A stretch of DNA of 64,000 nucleotides. Source: Janthinobacterium sp. 344. Lineage in GTDB: Bacteria; Pseudomonadota; Gammaproteobacteria; Burkholderiales; Burkholderiaceae_D. Below the pieces are notes generated by a model, which was given only the letters and a program-made list of their open reading frames with translations, was not told the DNA's origin and searched no databases. The stretch is from the NCBI RefSeq assembly GCF_900112025.1, contig NZ_FOKL01000003.1:537243-601242 (forward strand), in the 5' to 3' direction. Shown here piece after piece: positions 50,015 to 57,635 of the stretch (its first letter is position 1; every line of letters starts with the position of its first letter). The position numbers were made by a program, and so were the translations under genes.

Positions 50015-50118
50015 AACACGCCTCTTCCCTGCAGTGTGATGCCATCATCTCGCAATACCACGCTCAACTCAAGAAGGCTCAGGCAAGACGCTTACGACAA
50101 GCCCAACACATTTAACAT

Positions 50119-50424
50119 TTAACGCCTTTTCGCAAGAGCCTTGAAGCATTTATCATACATTTGTCTATATGCCGTTTTTGCAGAGATATTCTCATCGTAG
50201 ATCCACACCACGGTATTAAAGACGAACGGTGTAGCAGCGTCTCCCTTTTCGAGCTTGCCTTCCTGAACCAAACGTCGGAGTAGAGCGACGCGCGCTATTC
50301 CAGCATCTCGCTGCTCGGCAGAGGTTTTGGCTAGCGTTGCCATCGTTTTGCATATTCCGTCATTGGCCCAAGCACTTGAGACAAGTGTCATTGCCGAAAC
50401 AACTAATAATATCCTCTTGAACAT
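50119..50424 (-). CDS. Small exported protein, function unknown
   Basis: A 101-residue protein with a signal peptide (MFKRILLVVSAMTLVSSAWA) and a short helical mature part containing two cysteines (DGICKTM and YDKCFKAL) that may form a disulfide. The start at 50424 has AAGGAAATGT upstream. No family is recognised. It lies between an IS66 scar and repeat copy D, so it is probably acquired. Confidence 0.65.
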   Translation of the reverse strand: MFKRILLVVSAMTLVSSAWANDGICKTMATLAKTSAEQRDAGIARVALLRRLVQEGKLEKGDAATPFVFNTVVWIYDENISAKTAYRQMYDKCFKALAKRR

Positions 50425-50464
50425 ACATTTCCTTTTTGTCACATAGGAGATATGAATAGCCACC

Positions 50465-50887
50465 AGTAGCTAAGACACTTCTGACCCACAGTTCTTGAAA
50501 GATGAAAAACCGATAGATCGTGTTGGGCATGGACGTCCTGCCATGCACCTGATGTGCGATCTCGTAGCTGTTTGCCCCGACGACGATGTCGGGGCTGGCC
50601 AGTCTATCCCCTGCCCTGCAGAGACTCCTGCCGCACCCTAGCACAAGCAGGCCTTCCCTAGCCAAAACTGCCGGCGAAGGATGGTTTATCCGATCGAGGC
50701 AGCGGCAGAGCGCCTGCTTTTCGCGCCATAGCGGCACAGTTGGCTACGATAAACTAGCCCGTCTTCTGCTTCGTGCGCTCGGCCAGATCGGGGACTTTGC
50801 GCGCTGGCGGTTGAGTTGCGCTCATGGCCAGCGCGACATGGCACCAAACGGTGTCACGCCAAAACAGAAGCTTGCCATGGCCGCTTA
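50465..50887 (+). repeat. Degenerate 430-bp repeat, copy D, with IS3 tail
   Basis: Same block order as copy C, ending with the IS3 OrfB terminus HGQRDMAPNGVTPKQKLAMAA and its stop at 50,888. The outer terminal sequence of copy C is missing. An open frame (50,586-50,888) across it is a by-product of the IS3 tail, not a gene. The rest of 50,425-51,031 shows nothing. Confidence 0.85.
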
Positions 50888-51031
50888 ACCGAAAGCGTAA
50901 GCCCAGCACCGTATTGATCCGACCTTCAAATGGCTGGTGACCGACTAACCGCTTGGTGAGAGCAATTTTAAATCACCATCTGATAGACCAAGACCAAGCC
51001 TGCCAAACATCCAGGGTTGTCGGCTCGATTA

Positions 51032-51919
51032 CTATTCCCCCCGCAGCTCTCGGGTGGCTTTCACAAGATCTCTAGAAGGTGGTAGGCCGAACAAGCGAGC
51101 ATATTCCCGGCTGAACTGATTAGGGCTCTCGTAGCCTACACTGAACGCAATCGAAGTCGCGCTGCCTTGGCCGGAGATGAGTTGTGAGCGCGCATGTAAC
51201 AAACGTAGACGTTTTTGATATTGTAAGGGGCTCAATGCCGTCACCGCTTTAAAATGGCGATGGAATGCAGAAACGCTGAACGCCGCCATCTCAGCGAGTG
51301 CCTCCACCTTTATCTGTTCGGTAAAGTTACGACGTATCCAGTTGATTGCAACACTAATACGTGAAAGTGCCGTGTCAGGCGATGCGATGTCTCGTAGCAT
51401 CCAACCGAGAGGTCCCTGAAGCACACGAAACAATATCTCACGCTCATAAGCAGGAGCGAGCACGGCTATCTCGTCCGGCCGCTCCATTAGTCGCAGCATA
51501 CGGATCCACGCGTCGAGCAGTTCACCATTGACCGGCGCAACCGAGAATCCTGAACCAAGCAGCGTACTACATACCCGAACCGGCAAGTCACGGATAAGCG
51601 CGGCGACGATAGCGGGATCAAGCGTCAAGCTAACAGCCAGATACGGTTCGCCTGTCGCGGCAGGATGTACAGCACCCACTGCAGGGAGATCCACTGACAT
51701 CACAAAGTAGGTGGCCGGATCATAATGAAAAGTGCGGTCGCCAATCGTCATCGTTTTCGATCCCGTCAGTATCAAGTTGACCATTGGATCGTAGACGGCA
51801 GCAAGCAGATGCTCCGGAATTTCGCCCTGCACCATGGCGACACGTGGGATGCCGGTTTCGGTGCGGCGATTCTCGGCCCCTGCGGCCAGCGCTCTCAATT
51901 CTTGCATTTGCTGTTCCAT
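51032..51919 (-). CDS. AraC-family transcriptional regulator (AraC_N plus HTH_18)
   Basis: A 295-residue regulator. The N-terminal half is the AraC_N ligand domain (IPEHLLAAVYDPMVNLILTGSKTMTIGDRTFHYDPATYFVMSVDLPAVG); the C-terminal half has two HTH motifs (KVEALAEMAAFSVSAFHRHFKAVTALSPLQYQKRLRLLHAR and ATSIAFSVGYESPNQFSREYARLFGLPPSRD). This YqhC-like group often controls reductases for aldehydes. It is divergent from an SDR-led operon, its likely target. Confidence 0.92.
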   Translation of the reverse strand: MEQQMQELRALAAGAENRRTETGIPRVAMVQGEIPEHLLAAVYDPMVNLILTGSKTMTIGDRTFHYDPATYFVMSVDLPAVGAVHPAATGEPYLAVSLTLDPAIVAALIRDLPVRVCSTLLGSGFSVAPVNGELLDAWIRMLRLMERPDEIAVLAPAYEREILFRVLQGPLGWMLRDIASPDTALSRISVAINWIRRNFTEQIKVEALAEMAAFSVSAFHRHFKAVTALSPLQYQKRLRLLHARSQLISGQGSATSIAFSVGYESPNQFSREYARLFGLPPSRDLVKATRELRGE

Positions 51920-52052
51920 GTTGAAACCCTAACAGGGGCCATCCCCGGATGCAATGGGAAAGCAGAAATAGGCAAGTTTTGAGGAGGATCGGGTGAGTCC
52001 GTTGCTGGCGGCAGTCTTACCATGGATCTCACTAATCGACTGGAGGAATCGA

Positions 52053-52796
52053 ATGAAGATTGTCATCGTGACGGGCAGCAGCCGTGGTATCGGCGCCAGC
52101 ACTGCACTAGAATGCGCCAAGCGCGGCATGGGCGTGGTCGTCACTTACAACAGCAATCGGGAAAAAGCGGAAGCGGTCGTGCAAGCCATCACCGGGATGG
52201 GCGGAAAGGCGGTTGCGCTGAAGCTGGACGTTGGCAACAGCCAATCGTTCGCCGATTTCCGCCAGGCGTTGTCTGGCCAGCTGGCCGCCGTCTGGGGCCG
52301 AAACAGCTTCGATTTCCTTGTCAACAACGCCGGATACGGGCTGTATGCGCCGATCGCAGAGGTCACCGAGGCGCAGTTCGACGGTCTGTTCAACATCCAC
52401 CTCAAGGGACCGTTTTTCCTGACTCAGGCGCTGCTGCCGCTCATCGAGGACGGCGGCCACCTGGTCAACATCACCAGTGCAACGAGCCGGGTAGCTACGG
52501 CTGGCGTGGCGCCGTATGCCGCTTTCAAGGGAGGTCTGGAGGTACTTACGCGCTACATGGCCAAGGAATTTGGCGCGCGCCGCATTCGGGCCAACTCGAT
52601 CGCGCCGGGTGCGATCCGTACTGAGCTGGGCGGTGGACTGACACCGGAATTCGAGGCTATGCTGGCGGACCAAACGGCGCTCGGCCGGGTCGGTGAGGCG
52701 GAAGAAGTCGGCGGTGTTATCGCCAGCTTGCTGTCCAATGAGAACCGCTGGATCAATGCTCAGAACATCGAAGTCGCGGGCGGCTACATCATCTGA
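52053..52796 (+). CDS. Short-chain dehydrogenase/reductase
   Basis: A 247-residue classical SDR: TGSSRGIGAS (residues 7-16), NNAGYG, ITSATSRVATAGVAPYAAFKGGLE (Ser, Tyr and Lys) and a C-terminal WINAQNIEVAGGYII. The start at 52053 has TGGAGGAATCGA upstream. First gene of a five-gene plus-strand operon with 8-29 base spacings; NADPH reductase chemistry on an unknown carbonyl is probable. Confidence 0.92.
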   Translation: MKIVIVTGSSRGIGASTALECAKRGMGVVVTYNSNREKAEAVVQAITGMGGKAVALKLDVGNSQSFADFRQALSGQLAAVWGRNSFDFLVNNAGYGLYAPIAEVTEAQFDGLFNIHLKGPFFLTQALLPLIEDGGHLVNITSATSRVATAGVAPYAAFKGGLEVLTRYMAKEFGARRIRANSIAPGAIRTELGGGLTPEFEAMLADQTALGRVGEAEEVGGVIASLLSNENRWINAQNIEVAGGYII

Positions 52797-52813
52797 ATCA
52801 AGGAGAACGCATC

Positions 52814-53209
52814 ATGCTCGATCACGTTTTTATCTGCGTCAGCGATATCGCTTGCTCGATTGCCTTTTACGAAAAAGCACTGGCGCCGCTGTGCATTGCC
52901 CATGCACTTGACTACGACGGCCGCCAAGGCCCGGCAGGTCACCCGGACCTGAAGGGTTTCGGCGCCAACGGCCGCGTGTTCTTCTGGCTGCGCGAAGGTA
53001 CGGTGGACGGCCGCGCCGCCCATGTGGGCTTCGTCGCCGATAGCCAGCGCATGGTCGACGCGGCCTTTGCCGCGGCGATGGCCGCCGGCGCCACCGAAAT
53101 CCATCCGCCCGGACCGCAGTTGCACTATGACCCACGCTATTACGCCGCGCAGGTGCGCGACCCGGATGGCTATAGCCTGGAATTCGTCTACAAGCAATGG
53201 CAGCACTGA
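52814..53209 (+). CDS. VOC-family protein (glyoxalase/dioxygenase fold)
   Basis: A 131-residue vicinal-oxygen-chelate protein: MLDHVFICVSDIACSIAFYEKALAPL, AHVGFVADSQRMVDAAFAAAMAAGATEIHPPGPQLHYDPRYYAAQVRDPDGYSLEFVYK. The H4 and terminal glutamate positions of the metal site are present. GGAG lies upstream of the ATG. Second gene of the SDR-led operon; it could be a lyase, isomerase or binding protein. Confidence 0.9.
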   Translation: MLDHVFICVSDIACSIAFYEKALAPLCIAHALDYDGRQGPAGHPDLKGFGANGRVFFWLREGTVDGRAAHVGFVADSQRMVDAAFAAAMAAGATEIHPPGPQLHYDPRYYAAQVRDPDGYSLEFVYKQWQH

Positions 53210-53210
53210 T

Positions 53211-54194
53211 ATGAAGAAATTAATGATTTATGGCGCGACCGGCTACACCGGCCGCATGGCGGCGCAGTACGCCGTAGCGGCAGAAACGCCGCTTATCCTT
53301 GCTGGACGTATTGAGGCGACGCTCGTTTCAATGTCCGCGATGCTCGGCCTGGAGTACCGCGTCTTCGCACTCGAAGACACCGCGGTGGTTGAATCATCAC
53401 TCGGCGATGTCGGTGTCCTCCTCAATTGCGCAGGTCCGTTCGCAAGGACTGCCAATGTTCTGATGCACGCCTGTATTCGCCAAGGTGTGCACTATCTTGA
53501 CGTCGCCGCAGAACTCGACAGCTATCGTCTGGCCGAAGTGCTCGACGGCGAGGCTAAAGCCGCAGGTGTGATGCTACTGCCGGGCAGTGGCGGCAGCGTG
53601 GCATTGCTGGGCTGCCTTGCCGGACACGCCGTCGCAAAGGCAAATAATCCATCGAGCATTCAAGTGGCGATGCATGTATCAGGTGGTTTGTCGCGAGGAT
53701 CGGCCGTCAGCGCCATGGGCAGCGTCACCGCAGAGACGCTTGCGCGCCACGGCGGAGGGCTGGTTGCGCGGCCGCACGGAGCGGTCCGAAAACTCGACTT
53801 TGGCAAGGGGGCAGTGGATTGCTTTCAGGTCACCCTTCCCGATCTGATTACGATCTGGAAGTCAACTGGCATTCCTGACATTGAAACGTTCGTCCACGTT
53901 ACCGGTGACGGATTCCCTCAAGGTGATCTCTCGGCACTGCCGGATGGGCCGAGTGAGCAGGAACGGTTGGCCCATCGTTATCAGGCCGTCGCCGAGGTCA
54001 CCAGTTCAGATGGCAGTGTTGTCCGCTCGGTGCTCGACACAGTCAACGGCTACACGTTCACCGCTACTGCCGCCGCCGAGGCAGGACGGCGCGTTCTCGG
54101 CGGCGAGTACCGTTCTGGTTTTCAGACCCCTGCAATACTTTTCGGCAATGGTTTTGCCGAGACCATCGCCGACACCACGATCGTCGATGCTTGA
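53211..54194 (+). CDS. Saccharopine-dehydrogenase-like NAD(P) oxidoreductase
   Basis: A 327-residue protein with an N-terminal Rossmann fold (MKKLMIYGATGYTGRMAAQYA), LLNCAGPFARTANVLMHACIRQGVHYLDVAAE and a trans-acting-enoyl-reductase-like middle (LLPGSGGSVALLGCLAG). It starts one base after the VOC stop, so it is translationally coupled. Relatives reduce enoyl or lipid-like substrates, but most are uncharacterised. Confidence 0.87.
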   Translation: MKKLMIYGATGYTGRMAAQYAVAAETPLILAGRIEATLVSMSAMLGLEYRVFALEDTAVVESSLGDVGVLLNCAGPFARTANVLMHACIRQGVHYLDVAAELDSYRLAEVLDGEAKAAGVMLLPGSGGSVALLGCLAGHAVAKANNPSSIQVAMHVSGGLSRGSAVSAMGSVTAETLARHGGGLVARPHGAVRKLDFGKGAVDCFQVTLPDLITIWKSTGIPDIETFVHVTGDGFPQGDLSALPDGPSEQERLAHRYQAVAEVTSSDGSVVRSVLDTVNGYTFTATAAAEAGRRVLGGEYRSGFQTPAILFGNGFAETIADTTIVDA

Positions 54195-54204
54195 GGAGCA
54201 TTCC

Positions 54205-54531
54205 ATGGAAAAGCTAATTAATCAATTTATACAACTCGCCAATGCCTTTGACGTCGAGGGAACGTTGGCTCTCTTCACGTCCGATGCGGTCATCGAAGAC
54301 GTTTCGGTTGGCAATGCTTTCGCCGGCATCGAAGGTATTCGTCGCTACCTCGAACAATTCTTCGTCGGTTATAACACTGCGAGCAAGTTGTTGTCGCTAG
54401 AGCAACCACACAACCTGGTGGCGCTTGTTCGCATTGACTTCACCGGCACCTTTGGCCACGAGATTGGGTCTCTCCGAATCCAGGCCAACGCCGCCGGTCT
54501 GATCGAACGCATCGACGCCGATCTCGAGTAA
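54205..54531 (+). CDS. NTF2-like/SnoaL-like protein
   Basis: A 108-residue cone-fold protein: FIQLANAFDVEGTLALFTSDAVIEDVSVGNAFAGIEGIRRYLEQFFVGYNTASKLLSLE ... DFTGTFGHEIGSLRIQANAAGLIERIDADLE. This pattern is the usual polyketide-cyclase or steroid-isomerase-like fold. TGAGGAGCATTCC precedes the ATG. Fourth gene of the SDR-led operon. Confidence 0.87.
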   Translation: MEKLINQFIQLANAFDVEGTLALFTSDAVIEDVSVGNAFAGIEGIRRYLEQFFVGYNTASKLLSLEQPHNLVALVRIDFTGTFGHEIGSLRIQANAAGLIERIDADLE

Positions 54532-54624
54532 CCATTAGAGAAAACAATGATTGGCGCCTTCAAGGGTGCCGATGCCGGGACTGGCTGCATTTCGCAAGCC
54601 GCCGGGTCAGCAAAGGAATTACTT

Positions 54625-55095
54625 ATGACCATGTCACCATCACTTGCCAACGAGGTCGCAGACCAGCTTGCGGTAGTCGATACTCTGTACCGTTTCGCCG
54701 CTGGCATCGACCTTCGAGACAAGAACCTTCTATCGTCCGCACTGGCAGAAAATGCCATTTCGGACTTTCGCCCAGCTGCCGCCAAGGCCGGGTTTGAATA
54801 TCCTGTGATCGAGGGTAGAGACTATATCGTTGCTGCCCTCACCGCCTCTCTCGCGGCGTTGGATACGAGTCATTGCGTGACCAACCCACGTGTCACCATC
54901 GACGGCGACACAGCGCGACTGGATGTGCTCGTAGAGGCCCAGCATGTCCCACGGCAAGATCCGACTCGCCACTATCTGATGAAGAACCGCTACGATGTTG
55001 AGCTAAAAAGAAGCGACAACGTCTGGGTCATCACGAAGACCACTGTCGACAACGTCTGGCGTTCTGGGGATCCGGCGGTCCTTTCCGTCGTCTAA
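54625..55095 (+). CDS. SnoaL-like domain protein
   Basis: A 156-residue protein of the SnoaL_4/ring-hydroxylating-dioxygenase-beta-like fold: QLAVVDTLYRFAAGIDLRDKNLLSSALAENAISDF ... HCVTNPRVTIDGDTARLDVLVEAQHVPRQDP ... YDVELKRSDNVWVITKTTVDNVWRSGDP. The start at 54625 has AAAGGAATT upstream; an ATG at 54547 in the same frame is an alternative. Last gene of the operon, next to a second cone-fold protein; the two could form a heteromer. Confidence 0.85.
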   Translation: MTMSPSLANEVADQLAVVDTLYRFAAGIDLRDKNLLSSALAENAISDFRPAAAKAGFEYPVIEGRDYIVAALTASLAALDTSHCVTNPRVTIDGDTARLDVLVEAQHVPRQDPTRHYLMKNRYDVELKRSDNVWVITKTTVDNVWRSGDPAVLSVV

Positions 55096-55463
55096 GCGTC
55101 GGACCACAACCGTCTTGAACGGTGATTCAATGTGACCGATGGCCTCCAAGCACTGGAAGCCGGGTGTTGGTCAGGCAGGGTTTGAATGCCGAAGCAAATG
55201 CCATGGCAGGTACTCGTCCACGCGGTCCGCTGTTGACCGATAGCGGACGACCTGCATGGCTTAGTGTACGAACCTGTTGCTTTGAGAGCAAGGGGGAGGT
55301 TGGATAGGCACTTGAAACCAGCTAGATGTGAAAACGGCCGCAGGAAGCGGCCGTATCATTTTGGGCTGGACAATGGACGAACATCCCATTGCCCCAAGTT
55401 TGCCCCAAGTTCTTATTCAGACAAGATATGAAGTCCTAAGTCATTGAATAAAAACGAAAATTT
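55096..55463. other. Intergenic region before the island
   Basis: No gene. A hairpin ACGGCCGC/GCGGCCGT (55,334-55,354) followed by ATCATTTT is a weak terminator for the operon on the left. GCCCCAAGTTT appears twice at 55,392-55,413, a short direct repeat of the kind seen at integrase sites. Confidence 0.5.
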
Positions 55464-55508
55464 TGGTGGGAAGTGCAAGTTTCGAACTTGCGACCCCTGC
55501 AGTGTGAA
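55464..55508 (-). tRNA. tRNA 3'-half (Val, CAC-type anticodon loop), attachment-site remnant
   Basis: Read on the minus strand: anticodon loop TTCACAC, stem TGCAG, variable GGGTC, T-arm GCAAG-TTCGAAA-CTTGC (perfect pairing), acceptor ACTTCCC, then A and CCA. Bases upstream of the anticodon loop (CGTCA) do not pair with TGCAG, so the 5' half is absent and this is not a working tRNA. A half tRNA next to an integrase marks an integration boundary (att site). Confidence 0.82.
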
Positions 55509-55686
55509 TGACGAAAACGTGCATCTGCTTGGATGTCACTGGACTATTCCTTCATAGGAGAAAGCATCATCTTGATCTGCTAACGTCCGCCGAAATGTGC
55601 TACTGTTTCCCGTACTTTTCCCGTACATTGAGCACTGATTCTACGGTTGAACACATACAACATTCTTGCACGTTACGGAGGATGGC

Positions 55687-56862
55687 ATGGCCAACAAAAT
55701 CGATACAGTTACAGCGCGCAACAAGCTGAAAACCCGGCGTGAACCGTATTGGCACAGAATCAGCAAAGGCTTCTATATCGGGTTTCGCAAAATGTCAGAT
55801 AGCTCAAGCGGAACGTGGCTGCTTCGACATCGTGATGAGACAGGAAAGGAAGTCGAAAGTAGTCTCGGCACGTTAGATGAACATTTGCATCATGAACGTT
55901 TTGACAGGGCTGTCGCAGCCGCACGTGAATGGTTTTCTCACGCGGCCACAGGTGACATTGGTGCCCTTCATCAACCGACAACTGTATTGGATGCCTGTAA
56001 CGCGTATGTGAAGCGGATCCAGGAGCTGAAGGGTAGCAAGCCAGGACAAGACCTCGCCGCACGTTATCGCCGGTGGATCACGCAGGACCCTATACACAAG
56101 ATAGAACTGATGAAATTGACCCGGGACCACATGAACGACTTTCGTCGTCGCATGGTAGCTAAACCCGTCACCATTAACAAGGCTGGTGATGTCCGGGAGC
56201 GTTCCAAGGACAGCGTCAATCGCGATATTGCGGCGGTACGCGCAGCCCTCAATTGTGCATTCGCTGACGGCAAGGTCAATTCGAACTTTTCCTGGAGCGA
56301 AACTCTGAAAGCATTCAAGAACGTCGCCAAACGAAGGGATTTATATCTGGATCGCGAGCAGCGGCGAAATCTCATCAGACATGCGCCAGACGATCTCGCA
56401 GCATTCCTGCGAGGATTATCCATACTGCCACTTCGCCCGGGGGCTCTTGCTGCCCTCACCGTGGCGGATTTTGACCAGCGCCTGAGCGTACTGAAAATTG
56501 GCAAAGACAAGGGCGGCAAGGACAGGAAAATTAAACTTCCTTCGGAAATTTCTCAGCTATTCGAGATGGCCGCCGCAAACAAAACAGCGACCGCCCCCCT
56601 ACTGGCGCGTGCCGACGGACAAGCCTGGAACAAGGACTCCTGGAAAGATCCCATCAAAAACGCAGCAAAAAACGCAGCTCTGCCGGCAGAAACAAGTGCG
56701 TACACATTGCGTCACAGTGTTATCAGCGATCTTGTCCATGGGGGGCTGGATCTTCTAACCGTTGCGCAAATTAGCGGCACATCAGTCGCAATGATCGAGA
56801 AGCATTATGGTCATTTACGTAGTGACGTCGCCGCTGTAGCGCTGGCCAAACTCGTTTTATAG
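55687..56862 (+). CDS. Tyrosine recombinase (phage/island integrase)
   Basis: A 391-residue integrase: N-terminal arm-binding part (EPYWHRISKGFYIGFRKMSDSSSGTWLLRHRD), SAM-like core-binding part (about 95-190) and catalytic domain with R250 (LPLRPGAL), R342 (AYTLRHSVISD) and the nucleophile Y374 (IEKHYGHLRSD). Tyr stands in place of the usual His in HxxR, and ISGTS replaces LGHxS; both variants occur in integrases of genomic islands. The start at 55687 has ACGGAGG upstream. It is transcribed away from the tRNA half, into the island. Confidence 0.93.
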   Translation: MANKIDTVTARNKLKTRREPYWHRISKGFYIGFRKMSDSSSGTWLLRHRDETGKEVESSLGTLDEHLHHERFDRAVAAAREWFSHAATGDIGALHQPTTVLDACNAYVKRIQELKGSKPGQDLAARYRRWITQDPIHKIELMKLTRDHMNDFRRRMVAKPVTINKAGDVRERSKDSVNRDIAAVRAALNCAFADGKVNSNFSWSETLKAFKNVAKRRDLYLDREQRRNLIRHAPDDLAAFLRGLSILPLRPGALAALTVADFDQRLSVLKIGKDKGGKDRKIKLPSEISQLFEMAAANKTATAPLLARADGQAWNKDSWKDPIKNAAKNAALPAETSAYTLRHSVISDLVHGGLDLLTVAQISGTSVAMIEKHYGHLRSDVAAVALAKLVL

Positions 56863-56869
56863 TTACTAC

Positions 56870-57005
56870 GGTAATCCCCACATTTTTAGATCGTGCTAAA
56901 GGTAGAGGTTAAGCGGCCAAGGCAAGCTTCTGTTTTGGTGTAATGCCGCCAAGTGCCATGTTGGGCCGGTCGTGATTGTAAGTCCACAGCCAGCAGGTTG
57001 CAAAA
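56870..57005 (-). mobile_element. IS3-family 3' end remnant with terminal repeat
   Basis: On the minus strand TYNHDRPNMALGGITPKQKLALAA followed by a stop (about 56,911-57,005) is the C-terminus of an IS3 OrfB. It continues to a terminal sequence at 56,870-56,890 that matches the end of repeat copy C at 48,677 in inverted orientation (20 of 21). The rest of the transposase is missing. Confidence 0.8.
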
Positions 57006-57056
57006 TCCTCGATCTAATCGAGCGTTCCAAACAGATGATGGGCCACCAGGCTGGTC

Positions 57057-57494
57057 ATGCTCCCAATCGGAGAGACTCGACTTCTCACCCCGATCAGCCA
57101 GCGCCAATTCGAGCTCTATACCCTGTCACTCGAACGCAGTCCCATTTTCAGCGCCTACCAGGCCAGAAATGGTGGAGTAACCGGCTGCATTCTTCTTGAT
57201 CCAGCAAGAAGGGCTTTCACCACTTTGGCCATGCACCGAGGCATCGACCATTGTTGGATCAAAGTCGATGAAAGCGCTCCCTACTCCACGCCCGAGACCA
57301 CGCCAGATCCGCTTAGCATCAGTATGCGTACCGACGGTCCAGCGGAACCGTTGCCGCCGGGAGCTAAGCGCCGCCCGCTATTGTTGAAACCAGGGCCGCG
57401 TAGCAAGTCCCCGGAGTTCGATCTGCTACGTGCGCGACACCGAAGACGGCAATCGCTTTCATTGATTCCCCATGGACAGCAATACTTAGATTAG
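57057..57494 (+). CDS. Hypothetical protein, 145 residues
   Basis: MLPIGETRLLTPISQRQFELYTLSLERSPIFSAYQARNGGVTGCILLDPARRAFTTLAMHRGIDHCWIKVDESAPYSTPETT... The first 75 residues look like a folded alpha/beta domain; the rest is proline- and arginine-rich and probably disordered. No family is recognised and no clear ribosome site precedes the ATG. It begins shortly after the IS3 end, so it may be a cargo gene or a fragment. Confidence 0.5.
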   Translation: MLPIGETRLLTPISQRQFELYTLSLERSPIFSAYQARNGGVTGCILLDPARRAFTTLAMHRGIDHCWIKVDESAPYSTPETTPDPLSISMRTDGPAEPLPPGAKRRPLLLKPGPRSKSPEFDLLRARHRRRQSLSLIPHGQQYLD

Positions 57495-57635
57495 GTCGTC
57501 TACAAATGACTAATAAGGTTTCGCCAATAGTTGTTGTGTTTAAGGACAACCATAAACTATTATTGTTTAAAAATATATTGCAACGTTATAGTTCGGTAAT
57601 TTGCAAATCTCGCTTACTAAATTAAGGACGCATCA

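Noticed and set aside
50586..50888. A 100-residue plus-strand gene
   Set aside because: It lies wholly in repeat copy D and its end is the IS3 transposase tail, so it is not an independent gene.
55464..55508. A complete, functional tRNA gene
   Set aside because: The bases before the anticodon loop cannot pair with the stem, and no D-arm or acceptor 5' strand is present; only the 3' half exists.
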